Shown one piece after another: positions 49,032 to 57,706 of a stretch of 64,000 nt of DNA. The position numbers and the translations under genes are program-made. The stretch lies in NCBI GenBank assembly GCA_947628675.1, contig CANRAR010000004.1, positions 81,790 through 145,789 on the forward strand. Reading direction: 5' to 3'. The notes under the pieces are model-generated. The model saw nothing but the letters and a program-made list of their open reading frames with translations. It searched no databases and was not told the origin of the DNA. The stretch is from an uncultured Clostridia bacterium (GTDB lineage Bacteria; Bacillota; Clostridia; Christensenellales; Borkfalkiaceae). Numbering within the stretch: the first letter of the stretch is position 1; each line of letters opens with the position of its first letter.

Positions 49032-50501
49032 CTATGCCCTTTTTGCCGGCACTTTCCCGCGCTTGGGTTCGCGGTACAGCGGGTTATGCGGGTCGGTGCA
49101 CTCGGCGCACACGAGGAGGAGCGAATACAAAATCCCCGGGCCGATGTTGAAGAAGTTGCAGTCGAGAAGGCTCGTGAGCAGCAGCGAGGAGATGCAGAGG
49201 AAGGCAAACGTCTTGGCGGCGGTGGGCTTCCTGAACAGCACATAGAGCGTCTCGCCGCGGTGGTAGAGGTAGAGGACGAGGGCGATCACGCCGCCGCTCG
49301 CAAGCAGTTGGAGATAGGTGTTGTGCGCGCGGGCGGGGATGAACGTCCCCTCGGGCGCCGCGTCCCACATTCCGCCCTCCGCGAGCACCGCCCCGGGCGT
49401 CTTGTAGAAGCCGACGCCGAACGTGGGCGAGGAGCGGAAGGTCTCCCAACACTTTTTGTAGATCTCTCCCCTGCCCGAATCCTTGGTTCCCCACTCGATG
49501 ATGGAATAGAAGAGCGCCTGCATCTGCTCGCTCCACACGGCAAACGCGATGCCGATGGCGAGCACAAACGCACAGAACACGATGCCGTTCCACAGTTTCT
49601 CCCATTTCTTGGAGAAGATGAGCACGGCGACGATGCAGGCGAGGAACACGACGATGCCGAAGAGGATGGAGCCGCGGCTCTGCGTAAGCACGACGCCGAG
49701 GAAGAAGAAGCACCCGAGGATGGAGAACGCCCACCCGTGCTTCTTGGTGGCGGCAAAGTAGAAGGGCGCGGGCATACACATCGCCATGATGCACCCCACG
49801 TTGTTGTAGACGCCCCAGCCCGTATAGAGCGCGCCCCGCATCACCATGCCGTCCACGATCACCCCGGGGAGAAAGTACATCCCCACGACTTCGGCGAGCA
49901 TCCCGACGCCCGTCGCGGTGAACATGACGGCGAAGTAGTCCGCCTTCACGGTGCGCCAATCCACCGTATAGTAAAAGAAGAAATAAAAGACGCAGAGGGA
50001 GACGATCTGCACAAACCCGTAGAGCACGGTGTTGAAGGCGTAGTAGCCCGAAAACGCGCCCGCGAGCAGGTAGGCAATGCCCAGCCCAAGGAAGCCCACC
50101 GCGAGCCGCGGCACCCGCTTTTTGGGCAGTTCCCCCGCCGAGACGACGAGCCGCCCGAGAAACAAAATGACCGCGATCGTGAGCACGAAGGCGAGTTGCA
50201 AATACGTTTCGGGCTGCAAGAACGCCGAGGTCTCGGGGTGCTGCCCGGGGTTGTTCTGCGCCGCGAAGGTCATGTACCCGCAGCAGGCGATGGGCATGAT
50301 GCCGAGGGTATCCTCCGCGAACAAAATACACGCCGAGCCGAACAGGAGATAGATGTAATAAACGGGAAGTTCGAGGGCAAAGAGTTCGGAGACCGCCATG
50401 AGCGCCGCGATGATGGCGCAATAATAGGGAGAACGGAAAAACGCGCACAAAAAGCGCACGAATTTTTTGTTCTTCAATTGTGGATAGGCGGAAACAAGCA
50501 T
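49032..50501 (-). CDS. O-antigen ligase/Wzy-like membrane protein
   Basis: A 489-residue polytopic membrane protein with about eleven hydrophobic segments. The large periplasmic-type loop near residues 340-400 (GRGEIYKKCWETFRSSPTFGVGFYKTPG ... ARAHNTYLQLLASGG) carries the RAHN motif with the His typical of the O-antigen ligase/WaaL fold. In Gram-positives such proteins polymerise or ligate capsular or wall glycans. Start taken at MLVSAYPQ (50501) because a TTGCAA-17-TATAAT promoter ends six bases before it. The longer tracked start would lie upstream of the transcript. Confidence 0.85.
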   Translation of the reverse strand: MLVSAYPQLKNKKFVRFLCAFFRSPYYCAIIAALMAVSELFALELPVYYIYLLFGSACILFAEDTLGIMPIACCGYMTFAAQNNPGQHPETSAFLQPETYLQLAFVLTIAVILFLGRLVVSAGELPKKRVPRLAVGFLGLGIAYLLAGAFSGYYAFNTVLYGFVQIVSLCVFYFFFYYTVDWRTVKADYFAVMFTATGVGMLAEVVGMYFLPGVIVDGMVMRGALYTGWGVYNNVGCIMAMCMPAPFYFAATKKHGWAFSILGCFFFLGVVLTQSRGSILFGIVVFLACIVAVLIFSKKWEKLWNGIVFCAFVLAIGIAFAVWSEQMQALFYSIIEWGTKDSGRGEIYKKCWETFRSSPTFGVGFYKTPGAVLAEGGMWDAAPEGTFIPARAHNTYLQLLASGGVIALVLYLYHRGETLYVLFRKPTAAKTFAFLCISSLLLTSLLDCNFFNIGPGILYSLLLVCAECTDPHNPLYREPKRGKVPAKRA

Positions 50502-50507
50502 AAAAAA

Positions 50508-50536
50508 ATTATAGCAAGGTTGCGCGAAGTTTGCAA
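50508..50536 (-). promoter_or_regulatory. Promoter of the Wzy-like gene (predicted leaderless)
   Basis: TTGCAA-17 bp-TATAAT; -10 box ends six bases before ATG 50501 and no Shine-Dalgarno is present. Confidence 0.8.
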
Positions 50537-50563
50537 CTTTTTTTCGCACACGCGCGCGAAATT

Positions 50564-50603
50564 TGTCGGGGCGTGTCGGGGCGTGTCGAGGCGTGTCGGG
50601 GCG
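50564..50603. repeat. Ten-bp tandem repeat
   Basis: Four units of gtcggggcgt (one with gtcgaggcgt) between the Wzy-like promoter and the end of rsmI. Confidence 0.85.
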
Positions 50604-50610
50604 GAGAAAA

Positions 50611-51414
50611 CTACAAGTCGAGGGTCTCCTTATAGAGCGCGCTCTTGGGTACGCCCCGATCGCGGGCGGCGCGCTTCAAAGCCTCTTTTTTATCCAATCC
50701 CTCGTTGAGATACGCCTGCACGTGCTCGCGCGGCGAGAGGGCGCACAGCGGATTTTCCCGCGCCTTCGCCCCCTCCACGAGGAGCACGTACTCCCCCCGC
50801 TTCTCACCGGGGAGCCCCTCTTTGAGCGAAAACTCCGCGCTCTCCTCGTGAATTTTGGTAATTTCTCTGACGGCGCAGGCGCGGCGGTCGCCCAAAACTT
50901 CCGCCATGTCGGCAAGGTAGGCGTCCACGTCCTGCGGGGCGCAGTGGAAGATGAGCGTCTCGCGCGATTGGGCGTATTCCTCCAACACGGCGCGGCGGTC
51001 GCCCTTCTTCTCGGGCAGAAAGCCCAAAAACGTGAACCTGTCCGCAGGAAATGCGGAAAGAATGAGCGCGGAGAGGGCGGCGTTCGCCCCGGGGAGCACG
51101 GTGTACGGTTCGCCCGCCTCCTTCAAGATGCGGCAGACCTCCCGCCCGGGGTCGGAGATGACGGGCATCCCCGCATCCGAGACGACGGCGACGCGCTTGC
51201 CCTCGCGCGAGAGGGAGATCATCTTCTCCGCCGCCTCCCGCTCGTTGAACTTGTGGCAGGAGAGGAGCGGCTTCTTTATTTCGTACGCCGAGAGCAGTTT
51301 GAGGGTATGGCGGGTGTCCTCACAGAAGATGACGTCCGCCGCCTTCAACTCCTCGAGGGCGCGGAGGGTGATATCCTTCAAATTTCCGATGGGCGTCGCC
51401 ACAAAACTTATCAT
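50611..51414 (-). CDS. rsmI: 16S rRNA (cytidine1402-2'-O)-methyltransferase
   Basis: A 267-residue tetrapyrrole-methylase-fold RsmI. MISFVATPIGNLKDITLRALEELKAADVIFCEDTR is the family N-terminus; VSDAGMPVISDPG near 77 binds SAM; TFLGFLPEK near 125 and TKIHEE near 185 follow. It 2'-O-methylates C1402 in the 30S P-site. GGAGAATTT precedes the ATG at 51414; the tracked ORF is 105 codons too long. Last gene of the long minus-strand block, 35 bases after trmN6-like. Confidence 0.95.
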   Translation of the reverse strand: MISFVATPIGNLKDITLRALEELKAADVIFCEDTRHTLKLLSAYEIKKPLLSCHKFNEREAAEKMISLSREGKRVAVVSDAGMPVISDPGREVCRILKEAGEPYTVLPGANAALSALILSAFPADRFTFLGFLPEKKGDRRAVLEEYAQSRETLIFHCAPQDVDAYLADMAEVLGDRRACAVREITKIHEESAEFSLKEGLPGEKRGEYVLLVEGAKARENPLCALSPREHVQAYLNEGLDKKEALKRAARDRGVPKSALYKETLDL

Positions 51415-51449
51415 AAATTCTCCAAGGCCGCACACGCCGTGCGGCATCG

Positions 51450-52115
51450 CTATTTTACGTTTACCGCCTCGGGGAGAACCTCGAGCCCGCTCTTGCCCCC
51501 CTTCACGGCGGCAACGAGGGCGAGGTAGGGCTTTCTCCCCCGCTTGCCCGCCACAAATTGCAGTTTTTTGGGCTCCAACGCGTGGGCGCGGAGGGCGGAA
51601 AAGAGTTCCGCGAGCCGATCGGCGCGGAAAGAGAGCGCAAACCGCCCGCCGAATTTCAGACAGCGCGAGGCGGCGGCGCACAGTTCCTCCAAGGTGAGTT
51701 CGAGTTCCTTGCGGCAGGCGGCGTCGCACTTCGTTTCAAACCCGCCTTCGCCGCGCTCGTAGGGCGGATTGCAGAGGATGAGCGAGAACGCCTCGGGAAA
51801 GGTTGCGGGCGCATCCTGTACGCGCATCTGCTCCACGAAAAATTTGCCTTCCAGCCCGTTGAGTTCTACCGTCTTTTTGGCGAGGGCGCACAGCCGCCCG
51901 TCCATCTCCACGAGCGTCACGCGCTCTATGCCCGTGTTCTCGGCGAAAAAGTGCAAGCCCACGATGCCGCCGCCCGCGCAGAAATCGGCGACGCGCTCCC
52001 CCTTCTTCGCCCGCAAAAAGCGCGAAAGAAGTACCGCATCCGAGGTGAAGCGGTAAAGTTCGGTGTCCTGTACAATTTGATAGTCGCCGCAACCGAGGCT
52101 CTCTGCCGACTGCAT
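51450..52115 (-). CDS. TrmN6/YfiC-like adenine-N6 tRNA methyltransferase
   Basis: A 221-residue Rossmann methyltransferase. VADFCAGGGIVGLHFF near residue 42 binds SAM, LILCNPPYERGEGGF near 113 is the NPPY catalytic motif for N6-adenine, and CLKFGGRFALSFRADRL near 150 follows. In Bacillus the equivalent gene (yabB) lies between ricT and rsmI, as here. It probably modifies A37 of tRNA1(Val). The first tracked codon is TTG; the ATG one codon on (52115) is the start I use. Confidence 0.88.
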   Translation of the reverse strand: MQSAESLGCGDYQIVQDTELYRFTSDAVLLSRFLRAKKGERVADFCAGGGIVGLHFFAENTGIERVTLVEMDGRLCALAKKTVELNGLEGKFFVEQMRVQDAPATFPEAFSLILCNPPYERGEGGFETKCDAACRKELELTLEELCAAASRCLKFGGRFALSFRADRLAELFSALRAHALEPKKLQFVAGKRGRKPYLALVAAVKGGKSGLEVLPEAVNVK

Positions 52116-52129
52116 CAAAAATTACCCCG

Positions 52130-52170
52130 TAAAAAAGCAAAAGCGCAGCCTAAGCCGCGCCTTTTCGCTT
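52130..52170 (-). terminator. Terminator after the ferredoxin gene
   Basis: Minus-strand AAAAGGCGCGGC-ttag-GCTGCGCTTTT with mismatch, followed by GCTTTTTTAC. Confidence 0.65.
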
Positions 52171-52176
52171 TGAACC

Positions 52177-52347
52177 TTACTCCGCGGTGATCGCGCCGAC
52201 GGGGCAACCGTCCTCACACGCGCCGCAATCGATGCAGGCGTCGGGATCGACGACGTACGTCGTATCGCCGGGTGCGATCGCGCCGACAGGGCAGGTATCC
52301 GCACACGCGCCGCAGGAAATGCAAGCATCAGAAATTTTGTGAGCCAT
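52177..52347 (-). CDS. 2[4Fe-4S] ferredoxin
   Basis: A 56-residue clostridial-type ferredoxin, too short for the ORF track. The translation begins MAHKISDACISCGACADTCP and continues VGAIAPGDTTYVV, then DACIDCGACEDGCPVGAITAE. Both CxxCxxCxxxCP motifs are complete, so it binds two [4Fe-4S] clusters and carries low-potential electrons in the cytoplasm. GGAGG eight bases before ATG supports translation. It lies between ricT and trmN6, an unusual place; since RicT proteins themselves bind Fe-S clusters a link is possible but unproven. Confidence 0.93.
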   Translation of the reverse strand: MAHKISDACISCGACADTCPVGAIAPGDTTYVVDPDACIDCGACEDGCPVGAITAE

Positions 52348-52418
52348 AATTCGACCTCCGTTAAAATCTTATGCGTATTATATCACATCTTTGCGCGTTC
52401 GTAAAGTACTTTTTTCAA

Positions 52419-53261
52419 TTATTCGGAAATTTTGTCGTCGTCCTCGTCCTGCGCGGCGCCGCTCCCGAACTGAATGTCTCCGAGCGGGAAATCGCGGTAC
52501 AAGAGCGCCCCGTCCTTCTCGATCTTGACGCGCACCGTCATCTTCAACATATCCGTGGAGATGACCGCCCCCTTGCCCTCGGGGGTATCCACGGTGGCGC
52601 CGAGTTTGGGCATCTTCTTGAACGCCTCTGCGTAGTACTCGTTCTCGTAGGAGAGGCAGCACATCAGCCGCCCGCACAGCCCCGAAATTTTGCCGGGGTT
52701 GAGGGAGAGCCCCTGGTTCTTCGCCATCTTGATGGAGACCTTTTTGAGTTCGGGCATACAACTCGCGCAGCAGCACACCCTGCCGCACGGCGCAATGCCG
52801 CCGAGGATGCGCGTCTCGTCGCGCGCGCCCACCTGCCTGAGTTCGATGCGGAGGTGGAAGTAGGCGGCGAGGTCCTTCACGAGTTCGCGGAAATCCACGC
52901 GGCTCTCCGCCGTGAAGGTGAAGATGACTTTGCTCCCGTCGAAGGTGAACTCGCAGTCGATGAGTTTCATGTTGAGCCCGTGCGCCTCGATCTTCTCGCG
53001 GCAGACGCGCATGGCCTCCGCGCGGCGCGCTTCGTGCTCCGCGATGATGGCGTTATCCTTCTCGTTGGCGACGCGCAGAATGGGCTTCAAGGGCTGGGTA
53101 ATCTCCCCCTCCCGCGCCTCATATGCGGGGTTCACGACGACGCCGTACTCCGTCCCGCGCGATGTCTCCACCACGACGTTCTGCCCCTTTTTGAGTTCCA
53201 CGTCCGAGCGGAAAAAATAGGGCTTGCTATTCTTGAATTTGATTATGACAACCTTTTCCAT
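52419..53261 (-). CDS. ricT: RicT/YaaT PSP1-domain protein
   Basis: A 280-residue PSP1-domain protein. The N-terminal beta domain (VVIIKFKNSKPYFF) is followed by the PSP1 core with DCEFTFDGSKVIFTFTAESRVDFRELVKDLA near residue 105. A cysteine-rich segment CGRVCCCASC ... LCGRLMCCLSYE near 160-210 ligates Fe-S clusters in the Bacillus RicAFT complex, which guides RNase Y cleavage and sporulation/competence decisions. AAAGGAGAG precedes ATG at 53261. It overlaps holB by 19 bases, the standard Firmicutes arrangement. Confidence 0.92.
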   Translation of the reverse strand: MEKVVIIKFKNSKPYFFRSDVELKKGQNVVVETSRGTEYGVVVNPAYEAREGEITQPLKPILRVANEKDNAIIAEHEARRAEAMRVCREKIEAHGLNMKLIDCEFTFDGSKVIFTFTAESRVDFRELVKDLAAYFHLRIELRQVGARDETRILGGIAPCGRVCCCASCMPELKKVSIKMAKNQGLSLNPGKISGLCGRLMCCLSYENEYYAEAFKKMPKLGATVDTPEGKGAVISTDMLKMTVRVKIEKDGALLYRDFPLGDIQFGSGAAQDEDDDKISE

Positions 53262-54184
53262 ATCTCTCTCTCCTTTCGGGTGGCGACGGCGAGCGCCAAC
53301 GCGCACTGCTGGAAGTTGGCGTTAAAGCCTATCTCCCGCTCCGCCCCCTGCGTAAGTTCCACGGCGCGCGCGAGCGCCCCCGCGGGGTAAATATTTGCGA
53401 TGCGCACCGTGCCCTCTCCCCGCCGCTTGGCAAACTGCGCCTGCCCGTTTGCGAGCATCATCGCATCGCGTAAGACCTGCATGAGCGCCGCAAAGAACGC
53501 GCGCTTATCGTCCTTGTCCGAAAGCGCCCTGCAAAATTTTTCGGGCTCGTCAGTGAGTAAAAATTCCTCCGCGAGGCGGAACTCTCTCCCGCCGTCGAGC
53601 AATAAACTCTCTGCGACCGAGTACAGCCCGCCGCTCGCCGCCGCGGCCTCCCCGATGCCCGCAGCCCCCGCGTGTTCGCGCGCGAGCGCCGCCGCCACCC
53701 GCTCCTCCGAAAAGGGCGGCACGGCGATCTTGCTGACCCGCGATAAAATGGTGGGGAGCACAGGGTGTTCGCTCGTTGCGCCGAGCAGGAAATATACGCC
53801 CGCGGGCGGCTCCTCGATGACCTTCAAAAGTTTGTTCTGCACGAGCGGGGTCGCCAAGTGGAAGGCGTCCAGCACGAACAGTTTTTTGCTCTCCTCTACG
53901 GGGCGGAGAATGCTCTCGTCGATGATGCGCCCGCCGAGTTCGGCGTTGAGTTTGCCGCCCGCCTCGGGAAAGATGAGGCAGTCCGAGAAGTGCTCCTCGC
54001 CGATGAGCCGCGCCGCGCGCGAGCCGTCCGCCGCCGCAAAGAACGCCTTGGCGCACTCCTTCAGGAGGGCGCGCAGCAGTTTTTCGTCGGGGAAGAGGAC
54101 GAGCGTCGCGTGGGACTGTTCGCCCCGTTCGGCGTCCGCCGCCATCCGTTTGTATGCGTTTGTCTCCCGCAAGAGTTGTATCAT
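53243..54184 (-). CDS. holB: DNA polymerase III delta' subunit-like protein
   Basis: A 313-residue clamp-loader delta' homologue. FVLDAFHLATPLVQNKLLKVIEEPPAGVYFLLGATSEHPVLPTILSRV at about residues 100-148 is the AAA+ core with sensor 1 and the SRC-like SRV. A Walker A motif is missing, as expected for delta'. The N-terminus is short, lacking the Zn module of some relatives. The ATG at 54184 overlaps the decarboxylase stop (ATGA). The long tracked ORF is an artefact. Confidence 0.88.
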   Translation of the reverse strand: MIQLLRETNAYKRMAADAERGEQSHATLVLFPDEKLLRALLKECAKAFFAAADGSRAARLIGEEHFSDCLIFPEAGGKLNAELGGRIIDESILRPVEESKKLFVLDAFHLATPLVQNKLLKVIEEPPAGVYFLLGATSEHPVLPTILSRVSKIAVPPFSEERVAAALAREHAGAAGIGEAAAASGGLYSVAESLLLDGGREFRLAEEFLLTDEPEKFCRALSDKDDKRAFFAALMQVLRDAMMLANGQAQFAKRRGEGTVRIANIYPAGALARAVELTQGAEREIGFNANFQQCALALAVATRKEREIWKRLS

Positions 54185-55215
54185 ACAAGTCTGTACATGG
54201 GAATTGCGCCCGCGGGCGCATCTTCCGCCACGTCCCTCCGCGGCAAGTTTTGGGTGAGCCGCACGAGTTTTTTGAGTTCCCGCGCCTTGGTGCAGGGCGA
54301 GAGGTAGAACATGAGATAGTTTCCGTCGTTGAACTCGGGATATACGCCGCGCGCCTCCAAAGAGCGCTCCGCCGCCCCCGTGTCCGCGAACGGGACGACG
54401 ATCTTCGTCCAGTCGGCGTTCGAGAGGGCACCCATGTCGCGCTTCGCCGCCTCCGCCGCCCGTTCGATTGCCTCGTTGCGGGGGAACTTTACGGCGTACT
54501 CCACGCTCGCCATGATGGGGTAGGAGGGCGACGTCGTGCGGAACTTTACGACGCTTTCCGAAAGCGCCTCCGCCCACCCCGCATTTGCCGAGACGACGGC
54601 GCCCTGCGTCATGGCGGGGAGCGACTTATGCACCCCGTCCACCCACAGATCGGCGTATTTTCCCGCGTAATTTTCGCAAAAATGCAGGTGGCTCCCGTGC
54701 GCGCCGTCCACCGCGAGGGGCTTTTTCCTCTCATCGCACAATTTTCTCGCCTCCGCGAGCGGGGCGAAAAATCCGTAATAATCGGGAGAGGTGAGAAGCA
54801 GCGCGTCCGCCTTTTCAAGGGCGTCTTCGATGGCTGCGGGAGAGGGTTGGACGGGAAATCCCCGTACCATGTCCTGCATCACGGGCTCCGTGGCAACGCC
54901 GAGCGCCTCACACGCGTGGAACACGCTGGGGTGCGAGAACGCGGACACGGCGATCTTCTTCACGCCCCTCGCCTTCATCGCGCCCACCATACTAAACACG
55001 CCGCAGGTGCTTCCGTCGGTCAAAAGAAAACTGCGCGCGGCGCCCAAAATTTCCGCGACGTCCCGCTCCGCCGCCGCGAGCACCCCCGTGGGCGAGACGA
55101 GGCAATCGGAATAGGGAAGTTCGGTGATGTCCGCGCCCGCCCGCTTGTGCCCGGGGGTGTGGAAGGAGATATGCTTTTTCTGCGCGCGGAGCATCTCCGC
55201 GATGTGCAGTTTCAT
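54181..55215 (-). CDS. Short Orn/Lys/Arg decarboxylase-family PLP enzyme
   Basis: A 344-residue protein with the PLP-binding major domain of the Orn/Lys/Arg decarboxylases. FHTPGHKRAGAD is at residue 18, LTDGSTCGVFSMVGAM near 64 and DGAHGSHLHF near 168. The Schiff-base region is DGVHKSLPAMTQGA near 190. It corresponds to Bacillus YaaO, which sits near holB too, but is over 100 residues shorter and lacks most of the C-terminal domain. It may be a decarboxylase making polyamines or an enzyme with altered activity. Confidence 0.85.
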   Translation of the reverse strand: MKLHIAEMLRAQKKHISFHTPGHKRAGADITELPYSDCLVSPTGVLAAAERDVAEILGAARSFLLTDGSTCGVFSMVGAMKARGVKKIAVSAFSHPSVFHACEALGVATEPVMQDMVRGFPVQPSPAAIEDALEKADALLLTSPDYYGFFAPLAEARKLCDERKKPLAVDGAHGSHLHFCENYAGKYADLWVDGVHKSLPAMTQGAVVSANAGWAEALSESVVKFRTTSPSYPIMASVEYAVKFPRNEAIERAAEAAKRDMGALSNADWTKIVVPFADTGAAERSLEARGVYPEFNDGNYLMFYLSPCTKARELKKLVRLTQNLPRRDVAEDAPAGAIPMYRLV

Positions 55216-56156
55216 GCGTATTGCTCGACGAGATATTTGAGGAAGGTGACCGCCTCGTATTTGAGGTCGTCCCGACCGTCGTTGGTGCCGTCGTCGTAAC
55301 TCGCCGCACCGTTGTTGTAGATGAGAAAGACGATCTTCTCGTGCGAGGGTTTCTTCTCGCCGTCCTCATAGCAGACGAGGGAGGAGAGGCGGTTGAGTTT
55401 GCCGAGGCTCACCCCCGCCGTGTACTCGCGCAACTTGGAGGTGTACTTCACGTAGGGGAGCAGCCCGTCCTCCTGCCCGAGCCCGCGGTCGAGGAGGTAG
55501 ACGTAGTCGCTTCGGAGCGCGTTGAGCCTCGCCTTCTCGTCCTCGATGCCCGCCGCGATCTGCGCGTCCGAGCGGTAGCGGTTCTTGTTGTTGGGGCCGT
55601 CCACGTTGCGGGCGCGGAAGCACTTCTCCGCCTCCGCGGCATTCAGCGTCCCCTCCCGCCAATTCTCGCCGAAGAAGCGGACGAGGTATTCTTCGAGCCC
55701 CGCAAAGAACTTGTCCGCCTCGTAGAACATTCCGAAGTCCTCGCCCCCTCTCTCCTCCTCGCCGCCCGTCGCCATCGCGGCGAGTTGGGCGAAGGAAGAG
55801 GTCTCGCCCTCCGCGGCATAGTCCGAGGTGATGACGACGGAGCCCTCGCCCGAACTGCGGCGCGCGGTGTACGAGGCGCCGTCCATCGTGCCGCTCCCGA
55901 AACTATCCGCGCGGGTCTTGAGCACGTCGTAGGAGAGGCGCTTTTCGAGCACATCGGGAAGACCGGATACGTCCTCGCCGTATTCGTAGTCGCCGTAGAA
56001 ATGGACGATGAACTGCTGGGCGCGCGCGGGGCTTACCTGCACCATGGTGAAGAACAGGATGAGCCCCACGACCGCCGCGGCGATCGCGCACAAGATTTTC
56101 AGCCAATCGTAGGAAAGCATATTCCCGAGGCGTTGCTTTGTGACCCGTGCGTCCAA
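55212..56156 (-). CDS. Membrane-anchored protein of unknown function
   Basis: A 314-residue protein with one N-terminal transmembrane helix (WLKILCAIAAAVVGLILFFTMVQV, about residues 18-41) and a large, charged extracytoplasmic domain. It appears to start at TTG (56156), with AGGAG six bases upstream. Its stop overlaps the decarboxylase start (ATGA). I recognise no family. Position between lysS and holB in one transcript suggests constitutive expression. Confidence 0.75.
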   Translation of the reverse strand: MDARVTKQRLGNMLSYDWLKILCAIAAAVVGLILFFTMVQVSPARAQQFIVHFYGDYEYGEDVSGLPDVLEKRLSYDVLKTRADSFGSGTMDGASYTARRSSGEGSVVITSDYAAEGETSSFAQLAAMATGGEEERGGEDFGMFYEADKFFAGLEEYLVRFFGENWREGTLNAAEAEKCFRARNVDGPNNKNRYRSDAQIAAGIEDEKARLNALRSDYVYLLDRGLGQEDGLLPYVKYTSKLREYTAGVSLGKLNRLSSLVCYEDGEKKPSHEKIVFLIYNNGAASYDDGTNDGRDDLKYEAVTFLKYLVEQYA

Positions 56157-56173
56157 TTTCTCTCCTTATCTTT

Positions 56174-56199
56174 CGGCGCGGAAAAAATATTCCGCGCCG
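56174..56199. other. Intergenic hairpin after lysS
   Basis: CGGCGCGGAA-aaaatat-TTCCGCGCCG, a perfect stem without a following U-tract on the minus strand. It may be a processing or stabilising hairpin between lysS and the next gene. Confidence 0.5.
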
Positions 56200-56214
56200 C
56201 ATTTTTGTCCGTGA

Positions 56215-57699
56215 TTATTTTTTGGGTTTCATGGTGGGGAACAAGAGCACGTCGCGGATGCTCGCGCTGTCCGTGAGGAGCATCACGAGGCGATCGACGC
56301 CCAGCCCCAGCCCGCCCGTGGGCGGCATTCCGTATTCGAGGGCGTTCAAAAAGTCCTCGTCCACCTCGGCGTTTGCGCCCTGCGCGCGCTTCTTTTCGGC
56401 CTGCGCCTCCATGCGGCGGCGCTGGTCGATGGGGTCGTTGAGTTCGGAGAAGGCGTTGCCCATCTCCATGCCGAGCATGAAGTACTCGAACCGCTCGGTC
56501 ATCGTGGGGTCGTCGGGCTTGCGCTTGGCGAGCGGCGAGATCTCCACGGGGTATTCATAGATGAAGGTGGGCTGAATGAGCTTATCCTCGACGAACGCAT
56601 CGAAGAAGGCGGCGAGGATGTGCCCCTTCGTCTCCTTGCCCTTCTCGAGTTCCACGCCCTTCCCGGCGGCAACTTTTTGCGCCTCTTCGTCGGAGGAAAT
56701 TTGCGCAAAATCCACGCCCGAATATTTTTTCACCGCCTCGGTCATGGTGAGTTTTTCCCAATGCCCGAAGTCGAGTTGGGTGCCCTGATAATTTATCTTC
56801 GTCGTCCCGCAGGCGCGCTCGGCGACGAAGCGGTACAACTCCTCCACGAGATCCATCATCGCATGGAAGTCCACATACGCCTCGTAGATCTCCACCGTGG
56901 TGAACTCGGGGTTGTGTTTCTGATCCATGCCCTCGTTGCGGAAGATGCGCCCCATCTCGTACACCCGTTCGAACCCGCCCACAATGAGCCGCTTCAAGTA
57001 GAGTTCGGTCTCGATGCGGAGGTACATATCGAGGTCGAGGGCGTTGTGGTGCGTCTTGAAGGGGCGGGCGTCCGCGCCGATCTCGAGCGGCAGCAGAATG
57101 GGCGTCTCCGCCTCGTAGAAGCCGCGGCCGTCCAAAAATTCGCGGATGGCGGAAATCACTTTCGCCCGCGTCCTGAACGTCTCCCTCACGTCCTCGTTCA
57201 TGATGAGGTCGAGGTGCCTGAGCCTGTACTTCATATCCACATTCGTGAGGCCGTTGTACTTCTCGGGCAGGGGCAAGAGGGCTTTCGTGAGCATCTCGAT
57301 GGAGGTCGCGTGTACGGTCACTTCGCCCGTCTGCGTCTTGAATACGTACCCCTTCACGCCCACGATGTCGCCGATGTCGTAGTCCTTCTTATACGAGGCG
57401 TACTCCTCCTCGCCCACATCCTGCCGCGTGACGTAAATTTGCAGTTGCCCGTCGCGGTCGGAAAGGTGCGAAAAGGACGCCTTGCCCATGATGCGGCGGG
57501 ACATCATCCGCCCCGCGATGCACACTTCCTTCCCCTCGAACGCGTCGAAATTCTCCTTCACCTCGCGGGAGCGCGCGGTGACGGGGTACTTGGTCTTGAG
57601 GTAGGGGTTCTTGCCCGCCTCCGTAAGTTTTGCGAGTTTTTCGCGGCGCACCTGCGCCTGCTCGAAGAGTTCCTGCTCGCCCGTTCTGTTTTCTTCCAT
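56215..57699 (-). CDS. lysS: Lysyl-tRNA synthetase (class II)
   Basis: A 494-residue class II LysRS. The N-terminal OB-fold anticodon domain (about 55-150) includes VCIAGRMMSRRIMGKASF. Motif 2 is FERVYEMGRIFRNEGMDQKHNPEFTTVE, and motif 3 is GLGLGVDRLVMLLTDSASIRDVLLFP near the end. It charges tRNA-Lys in the cytoplasm. It follows greA by seven bases, the common greA-lysS arrangement. No T-box leader. Confidence 0.97.
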   Translation of the reverse strand: MEENRTGEQELFEQAQVRREKLAKLTEAGKNPYLKTKYPVTARSREVKENFDAFEGKEVCIAGRMMSRRIMGKASFSHLSDRDGQLQIYVTRQDVGEEEYASYKKDYDIGDIVGVKGYVFKTQTGEVTVHATSIEMLTKALLPLPEKYNGLTNVDMKYRLRHLDLIMNEDVRETFRTRAKVISAIREFLDGRGFYEAETPILLPLEIGADARPFKTHHNALDLDMYLRIETELYLKRLIVGGFERVYEMGRIFRNEGMDQKHNPEFTTVEIYEAYVDFHAMMDLVEELYRFVAERACGTTKINYQGTQLDFGHWEKLTMTEAVKKYSGVDFAQISSDEEAQKVAAGKGVELEKGKETKGHILAAFFDAFVEDKLIQPTFIYEYPVEISPLAKRKPDDPTMTERFEYFMLGMEMGNAFSELNDPIDQRRRMEAQAEKKRAQGANAEVDEDFLNALEYGMPPTGGLGLGVDRLVMLLTDSASIRDVLLFPTMKPKK

Positions 57700-57706
57700 A
57701 TTCGTA

